This document shows, one piece after another, positions 21,666 through 29,959 of a stretch of DNA of 39,125 bases (position 1 is its first letter; each line of letters begins with the position of its first letter). The position numbers were made by a program, and so were the translations under genes. Source of the DNA: an uncultured Eubacteriales bacterium. Lineage in GTDB: Bacteria > Bacillota > Clostridia > Oscillospirales > Acutalibacteraceae. The stretch lies in the NCBI GenBank assembly GCA_934476545.1, contig CAKSOB010000003.1:1-39125 (forward strand), read 5' to 3'. Under the pieces are notes generated by a model that saw only the letters and a list, made by a program, of their open reading frames with translations, was not told the origin of the DNA and did no database searches.

Positions 21666-22463
21666 ATGAAGAAGAAATTGATTTTGATCGCAATGTGCTG
21701 TGCGTTGGCTGTGGGAGCCACCGCTTGTGGCGCTGCAGAAAAAACCGGCGATATCGTTAGCAAAGCCGGTGAAGCTGCTTCCGAAATCATCAACGAGGCA
21801 GGCAGTGCAGTAGACGGCGCTGTTTCCGATGTAACATCCGGAACCACATCCAACACACAGACCGCCACCATTGAGAATGCCGACGATGCCATCCGTGCAT
21901 TGCAGGCAGGCAATGAATCTTATCTGTCCGGCACCGCTACCATGAACGTTAGCGAGAGCCTGCGGACCGATCTGGCTACCAACGGTCAAAAACCACATAC
22001 AGTTGTAATCACCTGCTCCGACTCCCGTGTTCCACCGGAACTGCTGTTCAACAGCGGCTTGGGTGAGCTGTTCGTTATTCGTACCGCCGGTAACGTAGTG
22101 GATGAGTTTGAAATCGGCAGCGTAGAGTACGCAGCTGACCACTTGGGTTCCCCACTGGTATTGGTAATGGGTCACTCCCATTGCGGTGCAGTTGGTGCAG
22201 CCGTTGAGGGTCATGCCGAGGGCAACATCGAATCCATCGTAGAAGAAATTACTCCATCCGTAGAGAAAGCAAAGGAAGAAGCAACTTCCGAGGATGAGAT
22301 CACCACCAAGGCAGAAGATCTGAACGTAGAGAACAGCATTAAAAATCTGCGTGAGAGCGAGATTCTGAAGGGTCTGGAGGATTCCGGTAAAATTAAGATT
22401 GTTGGCGCAAAGTACGACATCGACACCGGTAAGGTTACTTTCTTTGACAACACAAACAAATAA
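21666..22463 (+). CDS. Exported beta-class carbonic anhydrase lipoprotein
   Basis: A 265-residue beta-carbonic anhydrase, interconverting CO2 and bicarbonate. Zinc ligands are Cys117, His170 and Cys173 (TCSDSR, GHSHCG), with the catalytic Asp119-Arg121 pair. Unlike the usual cytoplasmic enzyme it has an N-terminal signal and a lipobox (GATAC, Cys21), then a helical Ala/Gly/Ser-rich linker (residues ~22-65), so it should be anchored outside the membrane. The second half has an acidic insertion (KAKEEATSEDEITTKAEDLN). Codons look like those of highly expressed genes (valS, ilvD). GGAGG lies upstream of the ATG, and a strong terminator follows. Confidence 0.92.
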   Translation: MKKKLILIAMCCALAVGATACGAAEKTGDIVSKAGEAASEIINEAGSAVDGAVSDVTSGTTSNTQTATIENADDAIRALQAGNESYLSGTATMNVSESLRTDLATNGQKPHTVVITCSDSRVPPELLFNSGLGELFVIRTAGNVVDEFEIGSVEYAADHLGSPLVLVMGHSHCGAVGAAVEGHAEGNIESIVEEITPSVEKAKEEATSEDEITTKAEDLNVENSIKNLRESEILKGLEDSGKIKIVGAKYDIDTGKVTFFDNTNK

Positions 22464-22519
22464 CCCCGAGAACAACACTTCTTCCTCTGAAGAAGCATAA
22501 GTTTCAATAAAACTGATTC

Positions 22520-22561
22520 ATCCCCAAGGGCAGCAACCAACCTGTCCCTTGGGGATTTTTG
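22520..22561 (+). terminator. Terminator of the carbonic anhydrase gene
   Basis: ATCCCCAAGGG (22520-22530) pairs perfectly with CCCTTGGGGAT (22546-22556), followed by TTTTT. Confidence 0.88.
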
Positions 22562-22582
22562 TGTTTTCGGGAGATTTTTAAT

Positions 22583-22611
22583 TTTACTTTTCTCTCCTGC
22601 TGGATTATAAT
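22583..22611 (+). promoter_or_regulatory. Promoter candidate of rlmD
   Basis: TTTACT (22583-22588), 17 bases, TATAAT (22606-22611). Confidence 0.5.
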
Positions 22612-22685
22612 ATAAGGTACGACAATTTTCAGGAAAAATCCACACAGCCTGCGCAAATTGCTGTGTAAAATAAAGGAGTTTTATT

Positions 22686-24044
22686 GTGAAGAAAAACGAT
22701 CTGGTTCCCCTTACGATTACTGCCATCACCGCAGAGGGTAGCGGCTTGGGCCGTTATGATAACATGGTAGTGTTTGTTGCCAACACCGCTGTCGGAGACC
22801 AAATTACCGCTCGCATCATCAAAACCTCTAAAAATTATTGCATCGGTAAAATTGAGGAAATGCTGGTTCCTTCTCCCCACCGCATCGAAAGTGATTGCCC
22901 GGTCTTTCAGCAATGCGGCGGCTGCGTGTTCCGTCACATTACTTATGAACAGGAATTGGAAATCAAAACCCAACGGGTTGCCGATGTGCTTGCCCGAATC
23001 GGCGGCTTTGAAGCCTTACCGCTACGCCCCATTGTAGGCGCACCCCACACAGACCGCTACCGCAACAAGGCGCAACTTCCTATCGGAAAAACACGAGATG
23101 GTCAACCGATGCTGGGATTCTACGCCAACCGTTCTCACCGCATCGTGCAATGTGACGACTGCGCCTTACAGCCGAAAGAATTTCAAACGGCAGTTCATGC
23201 GTTCTCCCAATGGATGACAACCTCCGGCGAAACGGTCTATGAAGAAACCACCCATCAAGGCGTGCTGCGCCACCTTTACATTCGAGAAGGCAGTGCTACC
23301 GGAGAGCGAATGGTCTGCATTGTTGCCAACAGCGATCGGTTGAAACAGGAAGATCGGTTGGTAGAATGTTTAAAAAACAGTGTACCCGGCTTAAAGAGTA
23401 TCGTCCTGAATGTAAACCGAGAAAAAACCAATGTGATTTTGGGCAAACAATTCCGTACCCTTTGGGGCGCAGACACCATCACCGATACCCTATGCGGCTT
23501 GTCCTTCCAAATTGCCCCCGCTTCCTTCTATCAAGTCAATCGGGAACAAGCGGAACGGCTGTACCAGATTGCCGGAAGCTATGCTGCACTCACCGGGGAA
23601 GAAGTACTGCTGGACTTGTACTGCGGCACCGGAACCATCGGTCTGACCATGGCGCACGCAGCTAAGCAGCTTATCGGTGTGGAAATCGTACCGGAAGCCA
23701 TTGAGAATGCTAAGGACAATGCAAAACGCAACGGAATTTCCAACAGTGAATTTCTCTGCGGCGATGCCGCTAAGGCTGCCGTCACTTTGCAAAAGCGTGG
23801 TATCCGCCCCGATGTGGTCATTCTCGACCCGCCAAGAAAAGGCTGCGATGAACAGTTGATTCAAACCGTATCGGAAATGGCACCTCGCCGCATCGTTTAC
23901 GTTTCCTGCGATCCAGCAACATTATCCCGTGACTTAAAGCGGTTTACCGAAGTAGGCTACACACCAAAGGAAGTCACCCCCGTAGATCTCTTCCCCCGCA
24001 CCGCCCATGTAGAAAATGTCTGCTTGTTGGAGCAAATTGGCTAA
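22686..24044 (+). CDS. rlmD: 23S rRNA (uracil-5-)-methyltransferase, RlmD/RumA family
   Basis: A 452-residue SAM-dependent RNA m5U methyltransferase. The N-terminal TRAM domain is followed by a 4Fe-4S site (Cys71, Cys77, Cys80 in CPVFQQCGGC, plus a later Cys in CDDC). The central insertion is followed by the Rossmann SAM domain (LDLYCGTGTIGLTMA, GVEIVPEAIENA, DPPRKGC) and the catalytic Cys in VYVSCDP. The exact target uridine cannot be read from sequence, since Gram-positives have RlmCD-type paralogues. The start is GTG (22686-22688) with AAGGAG eight bases upstream. Confidence 0.92.
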   Translation: MKKNDLVPLTITAITAEGSGLGRYDNMVVFVANTAVGDQITARIIKTSKNYCIGKIEEMLVPSPHRIESDCPVFQQCGGCVFRHITYEQELEIKTQRVADVLARIGGFEALPLRPIVGAPHTDRYRNKAQLPIGKTRDGQPMLGFYANRSHRIVQCDDCALQPKEFQTAVHAFSQWMTTSGETVYEETTHQGVLRHLYIREGSATGERMVCIVANSDRLKQEDRLVECLKNSVPGLKSIVLNVNREKTNVILGKQFRTLWGADTITDTLCGLSFQIAPASFYQVNREQAERLYQIAGSYAALTGEEVLLDLYCGTGTIGLTMAHAAKQLIGVEIVPEAIENAKDNAKRNGISNSEFLCGDAAKAAVTLQKRGIRPDVVILDPPRKGCDEQLIQTVSEMAPRRIVYVSCDPATLSRDLKRFTEVGYTPKEVTPVDLFPRTAHVENVCLLEQIG

Positions 24045-24085
24045 ATGCAAATTCGTAACAGACAGAAAATAAATCGCATTTTTGA

Positions 24086-24114
24086 TTGAAGAATCCGCAC
24101 AAATGCAGTATAAT
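24086..24114 (+). promoter_or_regulatory. Promoter of the prepilin gene
   Basis: TTGAAG (24086-24091), 17 bases, TATAAT (24109-24114). Confidence 0.72.
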
Positions 24115-24186
24115 AAAGGCGAATAAAATCCGTTCTGATCCTTTTAAAACATCCCAAAACAAACGATAGAAGCTAGGAGTGAAACC

Positions 24187-24825
24187 ATGATACGAAAGCA
24201 ACGAAAGGCTGCATCCAAAAAGGGCTTTACGCTGGTAGAGCTGATCGTTGTCATTGTGATTATCTTGGTATTGGCAGCCGTAGCAGTCCCCCTTTTACTG
24301 AATTATATTGACCAAGCAAAACTGGCAAAGAATATCGAAGAAGCCAAAACCTGCATGACCGTTACCCAAGGAGAAATGATTAACGCCTATGCGAATAATA
24401 TCGTCATAGCAGATGTACCGGGAGCAACTCTTGGTGGTGGAACCAAAGACAAGGATGTAGACTTGCGCAATACAGACATCGCAAAAAATATTATGAATTC
24501 TCTGGGCGCAAACCCCTATATGTTAATTCTTGGCATGGGAAGTACAGAGGACTATGGCCAGAGTAATCCCGATAGATTGTATACTGTGTATTTTGCCGCC
24601 TATTGGGCAGATAAAAATGACGATCCCATCTTTTATAATGGAACAGAATGGACCACAGAATATCCTTGGGGAGAGCGGCAACACGGATATGCACATAACG
24701 AACTCCTAATTAACGGAAATGAAAAAGTTCGTTTACGATTCTATTTGGCAGCATCCCCTGCAGGTGTAACCGGTGCAGGCAACTGCTGGAATCTCTTACA
24801 GGATAAATTGGGCATAAAGTATTGA
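24187..24825 (+). CDS. Type IV prepilin-like (pseudopilin) protein
   Basis: A 212-residue protein with a class III signal: a basic leader of 13 residues ending in Gly13, then FTLVEL with Glu at +5 (Glu18) and a hydrophobic helix (IVVIVIILVLAAVAVPLLL). A prepilin peptidase would cut after Gly13 and methylate Phe14. The rest (after ~residue 60) is a globular domain with aromatic-rich sequence (YTVYFAAYWADKNDD, TEWTTEYPWGERQHGY). No pilus ATPase, platform protein or peptidase is nearby, so it is an orphan that depends on machinery elsewhere. It has its own promoter and terminator. Confidence 0.88.
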   Translation: MIRKQRKAASKKGFTLVELIVVIVIILVLAAVAVPLLLNYIDQAKLAKNIEEAKTCMTVTQGEMINAYANNIVIADVPGATLGGGTKDKDVDLRNTDIAKNIMNSLGANPYMLILGMGSTEDYGQSNPDRLYTVYFAAYWADKNDDPIFYNGTEWTTEYPWGERQHGYAHNELLINGNEKVRLRFYLAASPAGVTGAGNCWNLLQDKLGIKY

Positions 24826-24856
24826 CAATCCCAATCCCCGAATTGAATACTCTATA

Positions 24857-24901
24857 AAATCCTATCTTGCCAATTGGGGGCAAGATGGGATTTCTTTTTT
24901 T
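24857..24901 (+). terminator. Terminator of the prepilin gene
   Basis: A 15-base stem (24857-24871 with 24879-24893, one mismatch) with a seven-base loop, then CTTTTTTT. Confidence 0.85.
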
Positions 24902-24921
24902 AGATGCAACTTCTCTCCTTT

Positions 24922-24932
24922 TGTGCTAAAAT
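24922..24932 (+). promoter_or_regulatory. Extended -10 candidate for dusB
   Basis: TGTGCTAAAAT: TAAAAT with an upstream TGN; no clear -35 box. Confidence 0.35.
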
Positions 24933-24975
24933 AAAGGGAAATACATAAAATCTATACGGAAAGGAAGAATCTTTT

Positions 24976-26001
24976 TTGAAGATCGGAAATCTTACCATAG
25001 AAGGAACCGCTGTGCTGGCACCCATGGCAGGCGTTACGGACAAGCCCTTTCGAGAGCTGTGCCGCCGCTTTGGCGCAGCCTATGTTATTACAGAAATGGT
25101 CAGCTCTAAAGCATTGCAATTTCAGGATAAAAAATCCAATCAACTAATGTCCCTGTCCCAGGCAGAACACCCGGTTGCCATTCAAATTTTTGGCGACGAT
25201 CCCGCCACCATGGCAGAGGCCGCAAAAAAAGCTGCCGCTTTTGGTCCGGAGGTCATCGACATTAACATGGGATGCCCCGCCCCGAAAATCGCCAACTCCG
25301 GCGGTGGCAGCGCCTTAATGAAAAACCCGCCTCTTTGCGGCGAAATCGTTCATGCGGTAAAGCAAGCGGTGGATCTTCCCGTTACCGTAAAACTCCGCAA
25401 GGGTTGGAGTCGTGACACGGTAAACGTCTTGGAAGTCGCACAAATTTGCGAGGCCGCCGGCGCTGACGCAATCTGTGTTCACGGGCGTACCAGAGATGAA
25501 ATGTATACGCCTCCTGCCGACTGGGATATTATCCGACAGGTAAAAGAAGCCGTTCACGTTCCGGTCATTGGCAACGGTGACGTGTATTCCGCACAGGATG
25601 CTGCCCGTATGTTGGAGCAAACGAAGTGTGACCTTGTAATGGTTGGACGAGGCGCATTGGGCAACCCATGGATTTTCTCTCAAATCAACGCTTATACTCA
25701 AAACAGCTGCACCATTCTCCCCCCGCCGGCACTCTCCAAACGAATGCTTGTCATGCTGGAGCATATTCGTGCCTTGTGCGATTACAAGGGAGATTACATC
25801 GGAATGCGAGAAGCTAGAAAGCACGTTGGCTGGTATGTGAAGGGACTGCGTGGTGCAGCCGACTTCCGGCGGCGGGGCGGTTCTTTGGAAACCTACGACC
25901 AACTGGTGGAGCTTGTTCGTGATATTATGGAAGAAAATAAGGATGAAGATTTGAACCCACAGTCCTTTGTGGATTTTTCTGCCGAGGCACCAAAGATTTA
26001 A
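24976..26001 (+). CDS. dusB: tRNA-dihydrouridine synthase (DusB family)
   Basis: A 341-residue FMN enzyme reducing uridine to dihydrouridine in tRNA with NADPH. The barrel begins LAPMAGVTDKPFR (FMN loop). The catalytic Cys100 is in INMGCPAPK, followed by GGGSALMKNP. Other motifs are VKLRKGW, ICVHGRTRDEMY, VIGNGDVYS and MVGRGALGNPWIF (phosphate binding). The C-terminal helical domain has MREARKHVGWYVKGL. It starts with TTG (24976-24978), with AAGGAAG eight bases upstream. The stop codon is the start of a hairpin that also holds the next gene's ribosome binding site. Confidence 0.93.
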   Translation: MKIGNLTIEGTAVLAPMAGVTDKPFRELCRRFGAAYVITEMVSSKALQFQDKKSNQLMSLSQAEHPVAIQIFGDDPATMAEAAKKAAAFGPEVIDINMGCPAPKIANSGGGSALMKNPPLCGEIVHAVKQAVDLPVTVKLRKGWSRDTVNVLEVAQICEAAGADAICVHGRTRDEMYTPPADWDIIRQVKEAVHVPVIGNGDVYSAQDAARMLEQTKCDLVMVGRGALGNPWIFSQINAYTQNSCTILPPPALSKRMLVMLEHIRALCDYKGDYIGMREARKHVGWYVKGLRGAADFRRRGGSLETYDQLVELVRDIMEENKDEDLNPQSFVDFSAEAPKI

Positions 26002-26026
26002 CCACCTTTTCATCAGGAGGTTTTTT
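26000..26026 (+). terminator. Terminator-like hairpin containing the next gene's ribosome binding site
   Basis: AACCACCT pairs with AGGAGGTT (one A-A mismatch) over a seven-base loop, followed by TTTTTT. The 3' arm AGGAGG is the ribosome binding site of the gene starting at 26027, so dusB termination and downstream translation share one structure. Confidence 0.55.
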
Positions 26027-26944
26027 ATGAAACAAAACCCTTTTATTTCTCCTTATGCATCGGAACATCGCAAAAGAAAACTGATTATTGCACTATTTTT
26101 TCTTGTCGTTATGACGTTGGGTGTTATTTACATGATATGTAAACAAACCTCGGAACCCCCTCAGAAAACGGATACAGCTTATCTTCGGCAACAAATGATG
26201 CAAGCCCTTTGGCAAGAAGATTACGCAAAAGTGCATCAGCTATATACGGAGGAAGCCCACGGCGACCCCAACGATAACTCTTTGGCAAACACGAACTTTT
26301 TAGAACTGGTGTATTTAAACGACTTGGCATCGGAATGGGAAGATATGGAATCCCACACAAAAGAATGCCGTCCTTATTGGGGCGGTGAAATCCATGAACT
26401 AAACCTTAGCCCTCATTTTGTTTCCAGTTGGTTAAACGATGAAAGTCTTCGATTATTCGTGCAGTGGCAAAGAGATCAATTTGAAGCTTTTGAAGAGCGA
26501 ACCAAAGACTTTTCTTATCTGAATTGCTACTATGTAGTTTTAGAGGGATTTGATCCATCTGCCAAATCAATCGGAACCCTGCGGGAAATGACCGACAAAG
26601 AAAAAGCTGCCTGCACCGGCTACGAAGAAGCCCACCGAGCAGAAATGGAAGAACGGTATTGGCAAAGCGAACAATACCGAATTAAATCGGAAGAATACCA
26701 AAAACAGAAAGCGCAGGAAGAAAAAGAGAAACGAGAAAAAGAACGACAGGAAGCCGAAGCACGAAAAAAGTGGAACCAACAACATCGTCCCAAGCACCAC
26801 ACATCCTCCCGTTATGACTACTCCAATCGGGACTACGACAGTCCCTATGAGATGTACATTGATAATCCGGAAGAATATGAGGATTTGGACGACGCTTACG
26901 ATGCCTACTACGATGAATATGGCGACTACGGCGATGACGAATAA
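26027..26944 (+). CDS. Single-pass membrane protein with charged coiled coil and acidic tyrosine-rich tail
   Basis: A 305-residue protein I do not recognise. It has a basic N-terminus, one membrane helix (residues ~17-38) and an outer part. A helical domain of ~150 residues (LRQQMMQALWQEDYAKVHQLY; conserved Trp and Tyr) is followed by a highly charged coiled coil (~residues 210-260, EKEKREKERQEAEARKK). The last ~45 residues are dominated by Asp, Glu and Tyr (DLDDAYDAYYDEYGDY). The tail resembles acidic low-complexity tails that bind cations or basic partners. The ATG at 26027 follows AGGAGG by six bases. It is 25 bases after dusB. Confidence 0.82.
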   Translation: MKQNPFISPYASEHRKRKLIIALFFLVVMTLGVIYMICKQTSEPPQKTDTAYLRQQMMQALWQEDYAKVHQLYTEEAHGDPNDNSLANTNFLELVYLNDLASEWEDMESHTKECRPYWGGEIHELNLSPHFVSSWLNDESLRLFVQWQRDQFEAFEERTKDFSYLNCYYVVLEGFDPSAKSIGTLREMTDKEKAACTGYEEAHRAEMEERYWQSEQYRIKSEEYQKQKAQEEKEKREKERQEAEARKKWNQQHRPKHHTSSRYDYSNRDYDSPYEMYIDNPEEYEDLDDAYDAYYDEYGDYGDDE

Positions 26945-26952
26945 CCGAAAAG

Positions 26953-26985
26953 AAAAACAGGTTGTCAAAAGACAGCCTGTTTTTT
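26953..26985. terminator. Bidirectional terminator between convergent genes
   Basis: AAAACAGGTTGTC pairs with GACAGCCTGTTTT over an AAAA loop, with A- and T-runs outside. Confidence 0.85.
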
Positions 26986-26992
26986 GCATTCT

Positions 26993-27961
26993 TTATTCTT
27001 GTGGCGCTACCTGTCCGTAACACAATTCAAACCCATCCTCATCAATGGGCATCATTCCATACATATAAAGAGAAATTCCGTCAAACTCTGCATAGGTTGT
27101 GTCCAACACATCCCCGAAGAAGTCCCGCACCTCTCCCAGTTTTTGCCCTTTGGAAAAAGGTTCCCCCACGGAAACTGCCGGATACCAACAGCCTTTTTGT
27201 CCTGCTTTGGACTCAGCATAGGTCAAATTCTGTACGTCTACCGGCTGTACTCTTTGCGGCTCCATGGGACTGTGCAGTACCTCCAAATGGCGCAAAACAT
27301 TGCGAACATCCACTTTATAGCCGGGAATTGCCACTTCCGACACCAGATTGCTTTCGCCATGCTCAATCAAAATTCCGGGAATGCCGGATACGCCACTGTG
27401 GTTATAGGCACCGTTGGTTGCCACGGATTTCACCATATACGGTACCCCCACCACCGATGCAGCCGCTCTTGCGGTTGCAATCACTTCCGGCTCTGCAACG
27501 CCGGTATAATAAACGTGGGGTGTGAGCCAATCAGAAAAACAGCCGTGGAGGTCAATGTGAAAATCGGAAACCGATTGAAATTGATTCCACAAGGTCCAAG
27601 CAATTTTATCCGTGAGGGTTCCGTTTTTATCCGGCGGAAATACACGGTTCAAGTTCTTGTTATCTTCCGGAGTGATATTCTCCTGTTTTGCCTGAAATGT
27701 CTGCACACTGCAAGGATGAATGATGGCAATCTGCCCGAACAATTCCGACGGAGAAAGTTCTCTGGCAAGTTCCGTTGCCGCCCGAATTCCTTCATACTCT
27801 CCTCCGTGGATTCCGGAGGTAAGCAGCACCGTTTTCCCTTCGCCCTTTCCGTTGATAAAGGTTACTGGCATCACTTCTTTTGTGCCTTCTACTGCAATAT
27901 AAGTTTCCAGTCGCTCTCCGGGACGAATGGACTGCCCGGCAATTTCCCATGTTTGTTTCAT
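26993..27961 (-). CDS. M14-family succinylglutamate desuccinylase/aspartoacylase-like protein
   Basis: A ~322-residue zinc hydrolase of the succinylglutamate desuccinylase/aspartoacylase group. The first two zinc ligands are in HGGEYEG and the third is the His of DLHG; the general base Glu is in LIEHGE. The C-terminal domain is beta-rich (lipoyl-like) with GEPFSKGQKLGEV. It should cleave an amide or ester of a small acyl-amino acid; the substrate is unknown. The second ATG (27959-27961) is better spaced from AAAGGA than the ATG at 27965-27967. It lies 36 bases after the EamA transporter gene and is probably co-transcribed, which suggests a shared substrate. Confidence 0.88.
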   Translation of the reverse strand: MKQTWEIAGQSIRPGERLETYIAVEGTKEVMPVTFINGKGEGKTVLLTSGIHGGEYEGIRAATELARELSPSELFGQIAIIHPCSVQTFQAKQENITPEDNKNLNRVFPPDKNGTLTDKIAWTLWNQFQSVSDFHIDLHGCFSDWLTPHVYYTGVAEPEVIATARAAASVVGVPYMVKSVATNGAYNHSGVSGIPGILIEHGESNLVSEVAIPGYKVDVRNVLRHLEVLHSPMEPQRVQPVDVQNLTYAESKAGQKGCWYPAVSVGEPFSKGQKLGEVRDFFGDVLDTTYAEFDGISLYMYGMMPIDEDGFELCYGQVAPQE

Positions 27962-27997
27962 TTTCATATTCCTTTCTATTCTTCCGGCTTCCTCCGG

Positions 27998-28861
27998 TTA
28001 CCACGGAAGTAATAACGCAAGCGTTCCCGATACAATCAGCGCCAATCCACCAAGAGATTTCCAAGAGAGTTTTTCTCGCAATACAAAATACGAGAAGGCA
28101 ATGGTTACCAAAATACTCAACTTATCAATCGGAACCACCACACTGGCGGGTCCCATCTGCAAGGCTTTATAATAGCACAGCCAAGAAGCGCCGGTCGCCA
28201 AACCGGATAAGCCGATGAAGACCAATTCTTTCTTTGTTGTTTGAAAAACTATTTTTCGTTTTCCGGTGACAAATACCATCATCCAAGCCATTCCCAACAC
28301 CACCGCTGTGCGTAGCATGGTTCCCAAGTTGGACTCCACATCGTGGATGCCGACTTTTCCCAAAATCGAGGTGGCTGCCGCAAATACTGCCGACAACACC
28401 GCATAAATCACCCATGCCTTACTGGTTTTCTTAGAAACCGATTGCTTGCGGTCAATCATTAAATAGGTGCCGACAGCGATGGCTGCCATGCACAACACCT
28501 TCAGCCAGGTAAGGGACTCCCCGAGAAACAGTATGGCAAGAAGCATCGTTAAAATGGTACTGGATTTATCTATGGGGACAACCTTATTGACATCGCCCAG
28601 TTGCAGTGCTCGAAAGTAACACAACCAAGAAGCACCGGTTGACAATCCAGACAAGATAAGAAACAGCCAAGATTGCCAAGAGATCGTTCCGATGGTTGGA
28701 AGCGACCCCACAAGCAGCACCATCAAAAAGGACATTGCCAGCACGACAATGGTACGCACCGCCGTTGCCACCGTAGAATCTGTTTTTCGGATGCCGCATT
28801 TTGCTAAAATCGCAGTAATTCCCGCAAAAAAAGCAGAACCCATTGCGAGCAAGACCCACAT
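27998..28861 (-). CDS. EamA/DMT superfamily transporter
   Basis: A 287-residue protein with ten predicted membrane helices made of two tandem EamA repeats. The repeats keep nearly the same motif: TGASWLCYFRALQLGDVNKV and TGASWLCYYKALQMGPASVV, each followed by VPIDK. Members move metabolites such as amino acids or nucleotide sugars; direction and substrate are unknown here. The ATG at 28859-28861 has GGGAGG eight bases upstream. It is the first gene of the operon with the M14 hydrolase, under a promoter overlapped by a large inverted repeat. Confidence 0.9.
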   Translation of the reverse strand: MWVLLAMGSAFFAGITAILAKCGIRKTDSTVATAVRTIVVLAMSFLMVLLVGSLPTIGTISWQSWLFLILSGLSTGASWLCYFRALQLGDVNKVVPIDKSSTILTMLLAILFLGESLTWLKVLCMAAIAVGTYLMIDRKQSVSKKTSKAWVIYAVLSAVFAAATSILGKVGIHDVESNLGTMLRTAVVLGMAWMMVFVTGKRKIVFQTTKKELVFIGLSGLATGASWLCYYKALQMGPASVVVPIDKLSILVTIAFSYFVLREKLSWKSLGGLALIVSGTLALLLPW

Positions 28862-28888
28862 GCAGTTGCCTCCCTTCAAATCGAGGTT

Positions 28889-28941
28889 TCTATCATATGA
28901 ACCCTTGTTCATATGATAGAGCAATTTGTATGAATTTACAA
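28889..28941 (-). promoter_or_regulatory. Promoter of EamA-M14 operon overlapped by a 14-bp perfect inverted repeat
   Basis: TTGTAA (28936-28941), 17 bases, TATCAT (28913-28918) on the minus strand. Bases 28889-28920 are a perfect inverted repeat: 14-base arms (TCTATCATATGAAC) and a four-base loop, covering the -10 box and start site. Two more inverted repeats lie upstream, TTGTA-N6-TACAA (28926-28941) and TATTGAG-N8-CTCAATA (28948-28969). Confidence 0.6.
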
Positions 28942-28973
28942 GCAGTTATTGAGCAAATTTTCTCAATAGAACA

Positions 28974-29018
28974 AAAAAATGCAGACTGCTCCAAACCGGG
29001 AACAGTCTGCGTTTTTTT
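28974..29018 (-). terminator. Terminator of the DUF4300-like lipoprotein gene
   Basis: GCAGACTG (28981-28988) pairs with CAGTCTGC (29003-29010), with an inner TCC/GGGA stem; T-runs on both strands. Confidence 0.85.
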
Positions 29019-29925
29019 ATAATTGATTGAGGGGCTGGTCGTTTTCCATCACAAATGGATGGGCGGTATCTTGTCCCCAAGCGGTATCGTATTTCTTCAG
29101 CAAATATTGCTGCAATTCCTCACGATTTTGGAATTTTGTCACCTGATACGGTTCCTGAAATGCCAATTTTTCTACAAAGTACAATCCGTCATCACAGTTG
29201 AGTAATACACCGGCATGACCGATAGACAACTCATTTTCGGTTTTCGACCACCGGTCATGGAACCAAACTGTTATCAAGCTGCACTTTTCCGACTCGGCAA
29301 ACGCAATCTTGCGCTCCTGCCAATCCTTTTGGATGGTCTGCACATGAACGGTTTGGTCGGCGGTATCCTCCGTAGGCACAGAAGAAAATAGCCGCAGGAA
29401 TGCGTTCTTCTCTGATTTCTTCTGTAATGCAGAGGGATCTTGCTGCAAAGATTCTTGATCCATGAACAATTCATCGGCGCGAATATCGCCATCCTTGCCC
29501 ACGTTCAGAAAATCTGCCAGTAAGGAAAAGGCTGTGATCCGGCAGTTATATCCGTTAAAGTCCGGATGTACCGCCGCCCACTGTTCTTGCAGTTCATACG
29601 CATCGTATTTGGGAGAAAGTAAATCTCCCGATGCAAACCCCGACTGCAAAACTGCGGTATCCACGCTGTCGTTAAACTGCACCACATGGTTCCGAAATAC
29701 TTCCCGCCGCGCCGCAGAGATTCCTGCATCGGCAAGCAGCGCATCCACTTTTTCTTGTGCGTCTGTATCCACCAAGTTGGAGTATTCGGCTACCAATGTT
29801 GTCGCTTCCGCTTCGGATGCCGATGAAACTTGGGAGGTACTTTGTCCTCCATCGGAAACTGCACCACAGCCTGTTAACAGCACACCGCACAGCAACCCGA
29901 TTGTAATGAAAATTCGTTTTTTCAT
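29017..29925 (-). CDS. DUF4300-like lipoprotein
   Basis: A 302-residue exported lipoprotein (lipobox LLTGC, Cys20) with a Ser/Gln-rich linker. The mature domain begins VAEYSNLVD and resembles the DUF4300 family of Gram-positive surface proteins; this is recalled, not searched. A Cys in a helix start (GYNCRITAFSLL) and a His in a strand (SIGHAGVLL) are placed as in papain/NlpC-type cysteine peptidases, so an enzymatic role is possible. The ATG is close to a weak upstream site. It lies immediately after ilvD on the same strand (34 bases) and may be partly co-transcribed. Confidence 0.72.
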   Translation of the reverse strand: MKKRIFITIGLLCGVLLTGCGAVSDGGQSTSQVSSASEAEATTLVAEYSNLVDTDAQEKVDALLADAGISAARREVFRNHVVQFNDSVDTAVLQSGFASGDLLSPKYDAYELQEQWAAVHPDFNGYNCRITAFSLLADFLNVGKDGDIRADELFMDQESLQQDPSALQKKSEKNAFLRLFSSVPTEDTADQTVHVQTIQKDWQERKIAFAESEKCSLITVWFHDRWSKTENELSIGHAGVLLNCDDGLYFVEKLAFQEPYQVTKFQNREELQQYLLKKYDTAWGQDTAHPFVMENDQPLNQL

Positions 29926-29959
29926 ATGTGATTCCTATCCCGCTCGAACCGATTCTGAA

